DNA of 64,000 bases from Tepidisphaera sp. (GCA_016124375.1 WGNV01000003.1:124001-188000); one strand, 5' to 3'. Shown: positions 35,264 through 44,665, counted from the first letter of the stretch. Notes: generated by a model not told the origin, from the letters alone. Numbers and translations: made by a program.

Positions 35264-36037
35264 ATGGAACACCTTCGCTCAGCGTTGATCACCGGCGGCT
35301 CTCGCGGCATCGGGGCGGCGATCGCGCGGGCGATGGCGGCGGACGGGTTCGGGGTGGCGATTTCGTACGTGAATGATGAAGCCGCGGCTCAGACTGCGGT
35401 GGCGGAGATCGTGCAGGGCGGCGGGCGGGCCCACGTGTTGCGTGCCGATGTCGCCGATGCCGCCGCCTGCGAGCGCCTCGTGAACGAGGCGGCTGACCGC
35501 CTGGGCGGGCTCACCTGCCTCATCAACAACGCGGGCGTCTACGCCGGGGCCTCGCTCGAGCAGTCCGACGCGGCGCTCGTCGAACGGATCATGCGGACCA
35601 ATCTCTTCGGGCCTCTGGCCCTCACGCGCGCCGCGGCCCCGCACCTGGAGCGGGCGGCCAAGGCCGGCACGGCAGCGGGATTGACGGGTGTAGCAAACGT
35701 GATCAACATCACATCAGTCGCAGCACGCGCGGAGTGGACCGGGGGCTCGGTGTATTGCGCGAGCAAGGCGGGCCTGGAAGCGCTCACCAGGTGCCACGCC
35801 GCGGAACTGGGGCCAAAAGGCATTCGCGTCAACGCCATCGCGCCCGGCGTCACCGAGACCGACATCAACCGCGCCGGGCTCACGCCCGAGTTCCGCACCA
35901 AGGTCAGCGGCAACACCGCCCTGGGCCGCGTGGGGATGCCGTCGGACGTGGCACCCCTCGCCGCGTTCCTCGCTGGCCCCGGCGCAGCTTGGATCACCGG
36001 CCAGGTGATCGACGCGGATGGAGGCTTCCGGCCCTGA
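35264..36037 (+). CDS. Short-chain dehydrogenase/reductase (FabG-like)
   Basis: NAD(P)H-dependent reductase of 257 residues. The cofactor motif 'GGSRGIGAAIA' (11-21), 'NNAGVYAG', the catalytic Ser in 'NITSVAARA' and 'YCASK' (Tyr-x-x-x-Lys) are all present. The C-terminal 'ITGQVIDADGG' is typical of 3-oxoacyl-ACP-reductase-like members. An insertion 'ERAAKAGTAAGLTGVAN' before the catalytic Ser is a little longer than usual. The substrate cannot be inferred; it lies alone between a terminator and the convergent hglS-like gene. Confidence 0.92.
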   Translation: MEHLRSALITGGSRGIGAAIARAMAADGFGVAISYVNDEAAAQTAVAEIVQGGGRAHVLRADVADAAACERLVNEAADRLGGLTCLINNAGVYAGASLEQSDAALVERIMRTNLFGPLALTRAAAPHLERAAKAGTAAGLTGVANVINITSVAARAEWTGGSVYCASKAGLEALTRCHAAELGPKGIRVNAIAPGVTETDINRAGLTPEFRTKVSGNTALGRVGMPSDVAPLAAFLAGPGAAWITGQVIDADGGFRP

Positions 36038-36046
36038 CGGTGCTCA

Positions 36047-37744
36047 TCAACCCGCGGCCACGCCCGCCATCAGCTTCGCGTCGGTCGCGAGCGACGCCTG
36101 CTGCTCGGCGCCCAGCTTCGTCAGCACACCCAGCGCCTGAAGCGTCGCGTGCTTGGAGGCTTCCTGGATGCCGCGGTACATGCGGTCGGTGTCGATGATC
36201 TTGCGGCCCATGATCTCTTCGAGCATCGACTGCGTGTACACCGGCTTGGCCGCGGCCGTCGACTTCGTGCCGTACTGGTTCAGATTGCTCGCGAAGATGC
36301 CCGCCGCACTCACGGGCAGGAAGTCCTCGTACCGCACGCCCTCCATGCGGGCATAACCCAGCCGCACCAGCTCGGCGATGTCCGTGGTGGCGACGCCGCC
36401 CTTGGCCGCCAGGCCCTTGGCAGTCGGCTCGTACTTCGCGTACACCAGGCCCTTGGCAACCAGTTCTTCAAGAGTCTTGGGGAACGCGGCAAAAGGCTTC
36501 GCGTAGGCAGCCTCGTACGCCGCGAAGTCGCGCTTGGGCAGGCCCGGGTCCTGCTCGCGCACGCTATCCGCCGCGGCCAGGCACGTGTCATACAGCGCGC
36601 GCCCCGCCGGCGTCGTCGCGTAGAACCTCTGCTCGATCTCCCCGAAGCGGGCGGTGTGGACGGTGTTGATGACGCCGCCGTCGGCGTTGTGGAACTCGAC
36701 CGGCTCGGTCAGCGCGCGATACGCGTCCTGCCGCAGCAGCACCGGCGTGTCCTGCGAGGGGCCCTCGGTGAACTCCTTGAAGCCCGAGTGCTTGAGAGCC
36801 GCAAGGTTCAGATCAGGCTGATGCACGCGCGCGACAAGGCGATCAACCAAACCCGCGATGAACGCGGCATCCGCGCTCCCCTTGCCGAACTTCTCGATCT
36901 GCTCCCCCGTGAGATGGCGGAAGTGCAGCCTCATGTGGTGCTTGTCGGCCTGGGCGGCAAGGCGCGTGAGGGCCGTCACGGCGCGGCCGCGGAACGTAGG
37001 CTCGTCCATCTCCCCCATGCAGTGCTTCATGGCCGCGGTGTACAGATCCATGCAGAAGGTGTTGGGCGTGAGGTGGTTCAGGTGATGGCTCTCGAAGCAG
37101 GCGATGTCCGCCGCGATCTTGAAGCCGGCGTCTGAAAGGTCCTTGTACAACTTGTGATCGCGGGCCTTGCCCGTCCACTTGAAGATGCGCTGCGTGCCTT
37201 CCTTGATGAGGGCTTCCGCGTCGGGCCACGCCAGGCCCCCATCGCGATGGCTCTTCTCGACCAGCTCCAGCGCCCGGGCCGAAAAGACCTCGCGCGAGGC
37301 GAGCAGGCTGTCGATGCGCGACTGCGTGCCGGGGTCAAAATAGTTGGTCTGGAGCAGCGAGCAGAAGACTCGGTGCTCCGGATTCAGCGTCGAACGGAAC
37401 GCGGTCGCGATGATCGGCTGGCTCTTGGACCCCACGCTGGTCATGTCGTAGAAGTTGTGGGGCTCCATCCCGAAGCACGCGAAGAACTGGGCCATGCGCC
37501 GATACTCGACCGGCTTGCCGATGCGGATGGCCCCGTGCCGCTCGCCGCTGGTCTTGTCGATCTGCGCATCGGTCACCTCGAAGCCCGGATGGAGTTTTGA
37601 AAGCAGATCGCACACCGTGCGATTGCACACCAGGTTGGCAAGCAGCGACTTGTCGTACAGCGGCACCTCTTGCCCGAACATGCGCGACAGTTCGGCGAAG
37701 AGCCGGTTCTGCATGTCGATCTTGTTGGCGAATGCGGCGGGCAT
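36047..37744 (-). CDS. hglS: 2-oxoadipate dioxygenase/decarboxylase (HglS/YdcJ, DUF1338 family)
   Basis: Fe(II)-dependent enzyme of 565 residues that converts 2-oxoadipate to 2-hydroxyglutarate in D-lysine breakdown. The ATG at 37744 is chosen because AAAGGAG precedes it by eight bases. His70 and Arg74 in 'GERHGAIRIGK' fall at the numbers I recall for the metal ligand and substrate arginine of Pseudomonas HglS. Other candidate ligands are the His cluster in 'ESHHLNHL' (220-224) and Glu369 in 'FGEIEQR'. It is about 100 residues longer than that enzyme. Role in this organism is inferred from family only; no other lysine-degradation gene is present. Confidence 0.85.
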   Translation of the reverse strand: MPAAFANKIDMQNRLFAELSRMFGQEVPLYDKSLLANLVCNRTVCDLLSKLHPGFEVTDAQIDKTSGERHGAIRIGKPVEYRRMAQFFACFGMEPHNFYDMTSVGSKSQPIIATAFRSTLNPEHRVFCSLLQTNYFDPGTQSRIDSLLASREVFSARALELVEKSHRDGGLAWPDAEALIKEGTQRIFKWTGKARDHKLYKDLSDAGFKIAADIACFESHHLNHLTPNTFCMDLYTAAMKHCMGEMDEPTFRGRAVTALTRLAAQADKHHMRLHFRHLTGEQIEKFGKGSADAAFIAGLVDRLVARVHQPDLNLAALKHSGFKEFTEGPSQDTPVLLRQDAYRALTEPVEFHNADGGVINTVHTARFGEIEQRFYATTPAGRALYDTCLAAADSVREQDPGLPKRDFAAYEAAYAKPFAAFPKTLEELVAKGLVYAKYEPTAKGLAAKGGVATTDIAELVRLGYARMEGVRYEDFLPVSAAGIFASNLNQYGTKSTAAAKPVYTQSMLEEIMGRKIIDTDRMYRGIQEASKHATLQALGVLTKLGAEQQASLATDAKLMAGVAAG

Positions 37745-37943
37745 GGGCAGGGCTCCTTTGGGCAGCAAGGGTTGTCTGGGCGAATGAGCCGGGGCGACAC
37801 AAAAGGATTCACAAGTCTTTAAGTCGGACGCCCAATTGTAGCTCCCTCCGCCCCGCCGCCCTCGCAGCGGGCTTGCGTCCGAGAAGAGTATGAAGACTTC
37901 GCAAAGGGGTGGTCTCCCGGACGCGACGATTTAGACTCGTGGC

Positions 37944-39335
37944 TTGAAGGTTCTATCGATCCGATTCTGGGCGGGCTTTGCGGCGGTCGCGTTGGCGGCC
38001 GCAATCGCCGCGGCACACCCCAAGCCCGGCGCACACGCCGATGTGCGAATCTCCATCGAAGACGATCGCGTGCAGTTCGACTGCCTGATGAACATCCTGT
38101 TCGCGGATCAGTTGGTGAACTCGCCCCGCGCCAAGCGCGACGACGTGCTGCCCGACGAAGAGGACGCCCTGCGCACCGCCATGATCGAATACTTCGGGGG
38201 CGGCAAGTCCGGCGCCGTGAGCGAAGTGGTGGATCGGCCGAATCGCGTGACCATCGACGGCGTGGAGGTGACGCCGGTCATCAGAGAACTCGCGATCATC
38301 CGGCCGCCGAAAGAAACCAGGCCCGGCTTCGTCCCCAACCCCGCCCTCATGATCCCGCGGATCCACGTGATCGCGGAGTACCCGTGCAAGGGCCTGCCCA
38401 AAGCCGTATCGATGGTCTGGGGCACCTACCCGCGCGATTTTCTGGCCCAGGATCGTGACATCGCGCCCAGCAGCGACATCGAGGCGGCCCTCACGAGCGC
38501 GGGCGACCTATCGCTGATCACGTTCAAGAAGAGCGAGCCCGAGGTGGTGTGGCACGCGCCGAGCGTGGGACGCGACGCGCGGTTTGCCGCGGTGCCGCCC
38601 ATGGTGCAGGGCCGCACCACCCGCGTGTCGCTGCTGAGCCTCGCCGCCGGCACGGCTGGCGCGGCGCTGTTCATCGGCGGCGTTTCTCGGCTCATTCGTG
38701 GCCGCCGCGCCCCGGCAGCGCTCGCGAGCGCAGCGGTCCTGGCAGTCGCGGCGTGGGCGGGCACAGGTGTCACGCTCGTCGCGCTGCCCTGGGGCAGCGC
38801 CAAGGCGGCGGCAATGACGCCCGAGGCAGCGCTCGCCGCGTTTCAACCCCTGCACGCCAACATCTACCGCGCCTTCGACTACACCCGCGAGGGAGACATC
38901 TACGACGCGCTCAAGCGCAGCGTCGACGGCCCGATGCTCGATGACATCTACAACGAGGTCTATCGCAGCCTGGTGATGCAGGAAGAGGGCGGCGCCCTGA
39001 GCCGCGTCAAGAAAGTCACCAACCTCAGCGACGAACTCGTGTCCAGCGGCCTCGACCCCGCAACCGGCCAGGCAATGTTCAAGGTGAAATCACGCTGGCG
39101 GGTCGAAGGCGTCGTGTATCACTGGGGCCACTCGCACACCCGCGAGAACGAGTACCTCGCCCAGTACACCGTGGCCGCCCGGCCTGATGGCTGGCGCATT
39201 GTCGCGGCCGTTCCCCTGGAACAGAAGCGCATCCAGAGCCCCGAGCAGGCGGCCAGCCAGGCAAGCGCGACCGCCGCGCCCCCACAAGCCGACGCGCCCG
39301 CGGTATCCACCACTCCATGGCGACCGAACCGATAG
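37944..39335 (+). CDS. Exported membrane protein, first gene of an ABC transporter operon
   Basis: Protein of 463 residues that I do not recognise by name. A TTG start at 37944 gives a signal peptide ending near 'AIAAAHPKP'. A periplasmic domain (about 25-210) begins with 'HPKPGAHADVRI', whose histidines may bind metal. Two hydrophobic helices follow (about 225-245 and 252-280), then a C-terminal domain with 'YRAFDYTREGDIYDALKRSVDG' and 'YHWGHSHTRENEY'. Its end overlaps the ATPase gene by 19 bases, so it belongs to that transporter. The upstream 199-base gap is shared with the divergent hglS gene. Confidence 0.78.
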   Translation: MKVLSIRFWAGFAAVALAAAIAAAHPKPGAHADVRISIEDDRVQFDCLMNILFADQLVNSPRAKRDDVLPDEEDALRTAMIEYFGGGKSGAVSEVVDRPNRVTIDGVEVTPVIRELAIIRPPKETRPGFVPNPALMIPRIHVIAEYPCKGLPKAVSMVWGTYPRDFLAQDRDIAPSSDIEAALTSAGDLSLITFKKSEPEVVWHAPSVGRDARFAAVPPMVQGRTTRVSLLSLAAGTAGAALFIGGVSRLIRGRRAPAALASAAVLAVAAWAGTGVTLVALPWGSAKAAAMTPEAALAAFQPLHANIYRAFDYTREGDIYDALKRSVDGPMLDDIYNEVYRSLVMQEEGGALSRVKKVTNLSDELVSSGLDPATGQAMFKVKSRWRVEGVVYHWGHSHTRENEYLAQYTVAARPDGWRIVAAVPLEQKRIQSPEQAASQASATAAPPQADAPAVSTTPWRPNR

Positions 39336-40015
39336 TCCGGCTTCAGGGCGTGTCGTTCGCATACCCGCACGCGGCGTTCTCGCTGCGCGTCGACGAACTC
39401 GCCCTGCAGCCCGGCGAGCACGCCGCGTGCATCGGGCCCAGCGGCGCAGGCAAAACCACGCTGGTCTCGCTCATCGCCGGCTTGCTGCTGCCGCAACAGG
39501 GTGAAGTCCGGGCGCTGGGGCGCGCGATGAGCGAGCTGTCGCCCTCAGCGCGGCGAGAGCTGCGCCTGACGCAGATCGGCATGGTCTTCCAGGAGTTCGA
39601 GCTGCTCGACTACATGACGGCACTCGAGAACATGACGCTGGCGTGGAACCTCGGAGCCGCGGGTGACATCGAGCCGCTGCGCGAGGCCGCACGCGAGACG
39701 GCGCGGGCCGCGGGCATCGAGCATTTGCTCAGCCGCAAGCCACGGCAACTCTCGCAAGGCGAGCGCCAGCGCGTCGCGCTCTGCCGCGCACTGGCGACGC
39801 GGCCCCGGCTGATTCTCTGCGACGAACCCACCGGAAACCTGGACCCCAAAGCGACCGGCGCCGTGCTGGACCTGCTGCTGGATCAGGCGGCCGCCACGAA
39901 CGCCGCGGTGCTGATGGTGACGCACAACCACGCGATTCTGCCCCGCTTTGGACGCGTGATCGACCTCGCGGCCATGACTCCCGGCGCCCGCGACAAGGCG
40001 GGCGCATTCGCATGA
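39317..40015 (+). CDS. ABC transporter ATP-binding protein (MacB/LolD type)
   Basis: ATPase of 232 residues. Walker A is 'GPSGAGKTT' (40-48), Q-loop 'GMVFQEFELLDYMTALENM', signature 'LSQGERQR' (about 145; the common form is LSGGQ), Walker B 'LILCDEPTGNLDP' and the H-loop His in 'LMVTHNHAILPRFGRVIDL'. This sequence type belongs to the MacB/LolD branch that drives FtsX-like permeases by mechanotransmission rather than import. It overlaps the preceding gene by 19 bases and the permease gene by four, so the three are translationally coupled. Confidence 0.93.
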   Translation: MATEPIVRLQGVSFAYPHAAFSLRVDELALQPGEHAACIGPSGAGKTTLVSLIAGLLLPQQGEVRALGRAMSELSPSARRELRLTQIGMVFQEFELLDYMTALENMTLAWNLGAAGDIEPLREAARETARAAGIEHLLSRKPRQLSQGERQRVALCRALATRPRLILCDEPTGNLDPKATGAVLDLLLDQAAATNAAVLMVTHNHAILPRFGRVIDLAAMTPGARDKAGAFA

Positions 40016-41178
40016 TGCGCGCCGCCCAGATCGCCATGCGCCACGCCGCCCACCACAAGGGGCGCACCCTGCTGCTGGTGCTCTGCGTCACCGTCGCGGC
40101 GTTCCTGCCGCTGGCCACGCGCGTGCTCGCCCGCCAGTTCGAGACGACCCTGCGCGAACGCGCCGCCAACACGCCGCTCGTCGCGGGAGCCAAGGGCAGC
40201 CGCTTCGACCTCGTGATGGCCGCCCTGTACTACCGTCGCGCCGACATCACCCCGATCTCGATGGCCGACTGGCAGTCACTGCAGGACGCGAATCTCGCCG
40301 ACGTGATCCCGCTCAACGTGCGATTCACGGCCCGCAATCACCCCATCGTGTGCACGCCGCCGGATTACTTCGCGTTGCGACGCCTGCGCATCGCAACGGG
40401 CTCGCTGCCCGAGCGCATCGGCGACGCGGTCCTCGGCGCCCGCGCGGCCCGCGAGCTTGGCCTCAAGCCCGGCGACGCGATCTTCTCCGATCAGCGCGAG
40501 CTGTACGACATCGCCAAGGCCCCGGCGCTCAAGATGCGCATCACCGGCGTGCTCGCCCCCTCCCACGGGCCCGACGACGACTGCGTCTTCGCCGACATCA
40601 AGACCGCGTGGCTGCTCGAAGGCGTGATGCACGGGCACGCCGACACATCGCAACTGCCCGCGTCGTTGGTCGAGGGCAAGGCCGACAACAACGTTGTCGT
40701 GAGCGAAGCGATGGTGGACTACAACGAAGTCACCGACGCCAACATCGCGACCTATCACATGCATGGCGACGCGACAACGCTGCCGCTCACCGGCGCGATC
40801 CTGGTGCCCCGCTCGCAGAAAGACTGGTCGCTCATCAAGGCGCGCTTCAACGCCAAGGACCGGGTGCAAATCGTCTCGCCGGCCGAAGTGGTCGACGAAC
40901 TCATCGGCCAGGTCCTCCGTCTCGCCGGGCTCATGGACATTCTCGCGCTCGTCGTCGGGGCGATCACATCGGTGCTCATCGGGCTGGTCACGGCGCTCTC
41001 AGTGCGGGTGCGGGCGCGGGAGATCGAGACGCTGGTCAAGATCGGCGCATCACGCCGCACCATCGCCGCGATTTTCGGGTTGGAAATGGCGCTGGTGATT
41101 GCCTTGGGGGTGGGCCTCGCGCTGCTGGGCGCGTGGCTGCTGACTCAGGCACCTCCGGATCTCGTGAAGTTGTTGTGA
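40012..41178 (+). CDS. FtsX-like (MacB-type) ABC permease
   Basis: Membrane protein of 388 residues. One N-terminal helix ('GRTLLLVLCVTVAAFLPLATRVLA', about 17-40) is followed by a periplasmic domain of about 240 residues. Two C-terminal helices are clear ('LALVVGAITSVLIGLVTALSV' and 'IFGLEMALVIALGVGLALLGAWLL'), with 'VRAREIETLVKIGASRRTIAAIF', the FtsX family coupling segment, between them. A third C-terminal helix is shorter or missing compared with MacB. It starts at an ATG overlapping the ATPase stop. With the ATPase it should form a homodimeric transporter acting on the envelope. Confidence 0.9.
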   Translation: MMRAAQIAMRHAAHHKGRTLLLVLCVTVAAFLPLATRVLARQFETTLRERAANTPLVAGAKGSRFDLVMAALYYRRADITPISMADWQSLQDANLADVIPLNVRFTARNHPIVCTPPDYFALRRLRIATGSLPERIGDAVLGARAARELGLKPGDAIFSDQRELYDIAKAPALKMRITGVLAPSHGPDDDCVFADIKTAWLLEGVMHGHADTSQLPASLVEGKADNNVVVSEAMVDYNEVTDANIATYHMHGDATTLPLTGAILVPRSQKDWSLIKARFNAKDRVQIVSPAEVVDELIGQVLRLAGLMDILALVVGAITSVLIGLVTALSVRVRAREIETLVKIGASRRTIAAIFGLEMALVIALGVGLALLGAWLLTQAPPDLVKLL

Positions 41179-41274
41179 AGATCGCGCAAGGTGGCCCACG
41201 GGCGAATCGGGGTTTGATACAAGTCTCCCCCGCGCCGTGAGTCGTGACCCGCGGCCCTCGATCTGGAACCTCGC

Positions 41275-42291
41275 GTGAACCCTCGCCCCGCAAACTCGGC
41301 ACACTCAGCAGGGTTGGCACTCTCGCCACTCTTCGCGGCATGCATCGCGCTGATGCTCCTGCCGGGCTGCGATGCCAGGCCCACGCAGGGCAGCACCACG
41401 GCCGCCGCCGCACCTGCCTCCGCCTCCGCCGATCAGGTCATCACCTCGTTCTACCCCACCGAGTATTTCGCCTCGCGCATCGCCGGCGGCTTGGTCAACG
41501 TCTCATGCCCCGTGCCCGCCGATGCCGACCCCATCTTCTGGAAGCCCGACGACGCGGCGATCAAGCGCTACCAATCCGCGACGCTCATCGTGCTCAACGG
41601 CGCCGACTACGAAAAGTGGGCCAGCACCGTCTCGCTGCCGCTGACGCGCGTGGTCGATACCGCGCACGCCTTCGATGCCTCGTTCCTTCGCTTCCAAGGC
41701 GTGACGCACAGCCACGGAGCCGCCGGCCCGCACACCCACACCGGCATCGACGGCCACACCTGGATGGACCCCAACCAGGCGAAGCTGCAGGCGCAAGCGA
41801 TCCTCGCGGCCATGACCCGCACCTGGCCGCAGCACGAGAAGGCATTCGGCGCCAACTACCAGTCGCTCGCGGCCGACCTCGACACGCTCGACGCACGCCT
41901 CCGCGCCATCGCCCCCGCGCTCAAGGCCGCCCGCCTCTACGCCAGCCACCCCGCCTACGGCTACATCGCTCGTCGATACGGGCTCACCATCGCCAACGTC
42001 ACCCTGCCGCCCGATGAGCCCGCGACAGATGCCGAGTGGGCCGAAGTCGCCGCAGCCATCGCGAAAGAACCCGCCGACGCCAAGGCCCCGCGCGTGATGC
42101 TGTTCGAGTCGCAGCCTCTGCCCGCAACCGTGCAAGGCCTGAAAGAGCGGCACGCCATGACAAGCGTGGTCTTTTCGCCTTGCGAAACCCTCGGATCCGA
42201 CGAGCGGACCAAGGGCGAGGACTACCTCAAAGTGATGAACGAAAACCTGGATCGGCTGGCCGCGGCTGTGAGTGCGGCCGGGCCGAACTAG
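41275..42291 (+). CDS. ZnuA-like metal-binding lipoprotein
   Basis: Substrate-binding lipoprotein of 338 residues of the cluster that carries Zn or Mn. The GTG at 41275 gives a lipoprotein signal with 'LMLLPGC' (Cys32). The binding domain has 'ITSFYPTEYFASRIAGG', a His-rich loop 'HSHGAAGPHTHTGIDGH' with the ligand His before 'TWMDP', and a late 'LYASHPAYGYIARRYGL'. The adjacent transporter is of FtsX type, not the ZnuB-type permease such proteins normally serve. That suggests a metal-linked envelope system, comparable in layout to the zinc-responsive PA4063-PA4066 genes of Pseudomonas aeruginosa (from memory). Regulation is not visible. Confidence 0.85.
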   Translation: MNPRPANSAHSAGLALSPLFAACIALMLLPGCDARPTQGSTTAAAAPASASADQVITSFYPTEYFASRIAGGLVNVSCPVPADADPIFWKPDDAAIKRYQSATLIVLNGADYEKWASTVSLPLTRVVDTAHAFDASFLRFQGVTHSHGAAGPHTHTGIDGHTWMDPNQAKLQAQAILAAMTRTWPQHEKAFGANYQSLAADLDTLDARLRAIAPALKAARLYASHPAYGYIARRYGLTIANVTLPPDEPATDAEWAEVAAAIAKEPADAKAPRVMLFESQPLPATVQGLKERHAMTSVVFSPCETLGSDERTKGEDYLKVMNENLDRLAAAVSAAGPN

Positions 42292-42371
42292 TGCGAATGA
42301 AACGCGGTGTGCGTGGTGTGGGTGCAGGTAAAGCCGCGGCAAACAAGCCGCCAACTTCTGGAGACACTTCG

Positions 42372-44321
42372 ATGACGCGAGTACTCGGTTCACTCTTGCT
42401 GGCAATGTGCGTGGGGCTGGCGGCAGTTCCGGCCATGGCACAAAACACGCCGCTGCCCCCCAAGAAACACAAGAAGGGCGAGAAACAACTCGACCCCGAT
42501 CTGCTCTTCGCCGTCGGCGTCGTGCAGGGCAAGATCGGCCGCGACGGCGTCACCGACGCCACCGGCAAACTGCAAGGCAAGGTCCTCGGCAACCCCGAAC
42601 GCAACAACATCGGCCCGGGCGAAGGCTTCAAGTTCAACGGCTCCACCGACTGGATCGACTTCGGCGATCAGAACACCAAATCCCTCACCGGCCTGCCCAA
42701 GCGCGACTTCACCGTCTCCGCATGGGTCAACCTCGACAAGACCACCGAGTTCGGCGGCATCCTCGGCTGCGTGCAAGACACCGGCGACGCCAAGGGCGGC
42801 TGGGTCCTTGGCTACACCACCGACGCCTTCTACTTCGCCCTCTCCTCCCAATCCCAGCCCGGCAAACTCACCTACATCAAAGACGCCAAGCCGCTGACCA
42901 CCGGCAAGTGGTACTACGTCGTCGGCACCTACGACGGCCAATCCATGAAGCTCTACGTCAACGGCGAACTCCGAGCCGAGACTCGCGAGCAGAGCGGCGA
43001 CATCGCCTACCCCAAAGCCGCCACCTACGCGCTCGCCGCCCTCAAAAACAACACAGAAACCCGCCCCATGGCCGGCACGCTGCTCGAAGCAAGCGTGCTG
43101 GGCCGCGCCCTCAACCAGGCCCAGATCAACGACGAGTTCCTGCCCGGCACCCTGCTCACCAGTTGGGAGCCGACGTACGAATCCACCCAGCGCTACGTCG
43201 TGACGCCCTACCTGCAGTTCGCCACGCAAGACGGCATGACCATCATGTGGGAAAGCTCGCGCCCCTGCCTGGGTTACGTCGAATACGGCGAAGCCCGCCC
43301 CTACACCCTCAAGGCCGAGCAGACCGGCGAACCCACGCTGATTCACGAGATCCGCCTCACCAACCTCAAGGCCGAAACGCCCTACTTCTACCGCGTGCAC
43401 ATGACCGCCGAAGACGGCAGCGACCTGCCCAGCGACGACCTCACCTTCCAGACCGCCGTCAAGCCCGATTCGCCCTTCGCCTTCGCCATCATCGGCGACA
43501 CGCAGAAGAACAAGCCCGTCATCGAAAAACTCCAGCCCTTCGCCTTCTCGCTCCGCCCCAACTTTGAGATCCACCTGGGCGACGTCGTCAACAGCGGGCC
43601 GGATCGCGATGAATGGATCAAGGAGTTGCTGCCCGCCTCCTCGCCCCTCATCAGCCGCATCTGCATGTACCCGTGCATCGGCAACCACGAGGGCAACCAC
43701 TCCAACTACTTCAAGTACTTCTCGCTGCCCACCCCCGAGTACTACTACACCTACACCTACGGCAACGCCCAGTTCTTCGTGCTCGATACCAACCGCGACG
43801 TCAGCGAAGGCAGCGAGCAGTACCAGTGGCTCGAAAAAGAACTCTCCAAATCCACCGCCACCTGGAAGTTCGCCTACCACCACCACCCCATCTACTCGTC
43901 CGACGAAGACGATTACGGCGACACCTACAAAGGCCCGTCCACCCACGGCGACCGCGACCTCCAGCCCCTCGCCCACCTCTACGAGAAGTACAACCTCGAC
44001 ATCGCCTTCGCCGGGCACATCCACTCCTACGAACGCACTTGGCCCATCCGCGACGGCAAGGTGGACATGCAGCACGGCGTCCGCTATATGGTCGCCGGGG
44101 GCGGCGGGGGCGGGCTCGAATCCGCCGGGCCCAACCGCGTCTGGTTCACCCAGCGCGTCTACCGTGGCCACCACCTCGGCTACATCATGATCTCGGGGGG
44201 CGATCTGCAGTTCCAACTCTTCGATCTCGAAGGCCGCCTCTTCGATCAGTTCGAGATTCACAAGACCGCCCCCGCGCTGAGCGAGGCCACCGGCCCCGCG
44301 ACCGCGACCGCCGCGAAATAA
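42372..44321 (+). CDS. Exported metallophosphoesterase with LamG and Fn3-like domains
   Basis: Secreted calcineurin-like phosphoesterase of 649 residues. The ATG at 42372 starts a signal peptide ending at 'PAMAQN'. A LamG/concanavalin-like domain (about 65-245, with 'FTVSAWVNLD' and 'GKWYYVVGTYDGQSMKLYVNG') precedes a purple-acid-phosphatase-type Fn3 domain ('PYLQFATQDGMTIMWES'). The catalytic domain has all metal motifs: 'AIIGDTQ', 'HLGDVVNSG', 'CIGNHEGNH', 'YHHHPIYSS' and 'AGHIHSYERTWP'. Dinuclear metal phosphatase activity is therefore likely, possibly on organic phosphate outside the cell. It lies 80 bases after the ZnuA-like gene. Confidence 0.92.
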   Translation: MTRVLGSLLLAMCVGLAAVPAMAQNTPLPPKKHKKGEKQLDPDLLFAVGVVQGKIGRDGVTDATGKLQGKVLGNPERNNIGPGEGFKFNGSTDWIDFGDQNTKSLTGLPKRDFTVSAWVNLDKTTEFGGILGCVQDTGDAKGGWVLGYTTDAFYFALSSQSQPGKLTYIKDAKPLTTGKWYYVVGTYDGQSMKLYVNGELRAETREQSGDIAYPKAATYALAALKNNTETRPMAGTLLEASVLGRALNQAQINDEFLPGTLLTSWEPTYESTQRYVVTPYLQFATQDGMTIMWESSRPCLGYVEYGEARPYTLKAEQTGEPTLIHEIRLTNLKAETPYFYRVHMTAEDGSDLPSDDLTFQTAVKPDSPFAFAIIGDTQKNKPVIEKLQPFAFSLRPNFEIHLGDVVNSGPDRDEWIKELLPASSPLISRICMYPCIGNHEGNHSNYFKYFSLPTPEYYYTYTYGNAQFFVLDTNRDVSEGSEQYQWLEKELSKSTATWKFAYHHHPIYSSDEDDYGDTYKGPSTHGDRDLQPLAHLYEKYNLDIAFAGHIHSYERTWPIRDGKVDMQHGVRYMVAGGGGGGLESAGPNRVWFTQRVYRGHHLGYIMISGGDLQFQLFDLEGRLFDQFEIHKTAPALSEATGPATATAAK

Positions 44322-44357
44322 CGGAGCAAGCGCGGCAAATCTTGCAAGTCCTTTCGC

Positions 44358-44380
44358 GCCGGCGTGTCACCCACGCCGGC
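44358..44380 (+). terminator. Probable terminator of the metallophosphoesterase gene
   Basis: A perfect 9-bp stem GCCGGCGTG/CACGCCGGC with a 5-base loop lies 36 bases after the stop codon. Only ATTTCT follows, so the T tract is weak. Confidence 0.6.
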
Positions 44381-44449
44381 ATTTCTCATCTATAGATAGA
44401 CCGGCCGCGGGCCCAGCATGGCTCGAAAATGACGCGGCAGTGATGGCGT

Positions 44450-44478
44450 TTGACTCTTTAGTTCCCCCCGTCTACGTT
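44450..44478 (+). promoter_or_regulatory. Promoter of the lys leader and operon
   Basis: TTGACT (44450-44455) and TACGTT (44473-44478) are separated by exactly 17 bases. Transcription would start near 44485, about a dozen bases before the leader ORF. Confidence 0.55.
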
Positions 44479-44497
44479 CCGATGCAATAACCAGGCC

Positions 44498-44665
44498 ATG
44501 AACACCCGCACCGCCAACTTCGCCGCCGCCGCCGCTCTCCAGAGCGTGGCGGTCTCGTTCGGCGGGGCGTGCCTGGCCCAGACCAAATCCAAAGCCGCGA
44601 AAGCCAAAGGCTTCAAAAAAGCCAAAATCGCCGCATGGGTTTGGTCCATGACAGCCGCTGACTGA
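44498..44665 (+). CDS. Small lysine-rich ORF, candidate leader peptide of the lys operon
   Basis: An ORF of 55 codons. The middle holds seven lysine codons within fourteen positions (residues 30, 32, 35, 37, 40, 41 and 43), and every one is AAA even though this genome strongly favours G or C in third positions. The N-terminal half is a hydrophobic Ala-rich stretch, so a small exported protein is the alternative reading. The ORF lies between a promoter and a terminator directly ahead of lysW. Its stop codon overlaps the first arm of an alternative hairpin. Both facts fit a leader peptide whose translation senses charged tRNA-Lys. No strong ribosome site precedes it. Confidence 0.5.
   Translation: MNTRTANFAAAAALQSVAVSFGGACLAQTKSKAAKAKGFKKAKIAAWVWSMTAAD

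Noticed and set aside
44458-44649. Minus-strand ORF opposite the lysine-rich leader
   Set aside because: It has no promoter or ribosome site on that strand, whereas the plus strand has a promoter, a terminator and the lys operon in register.
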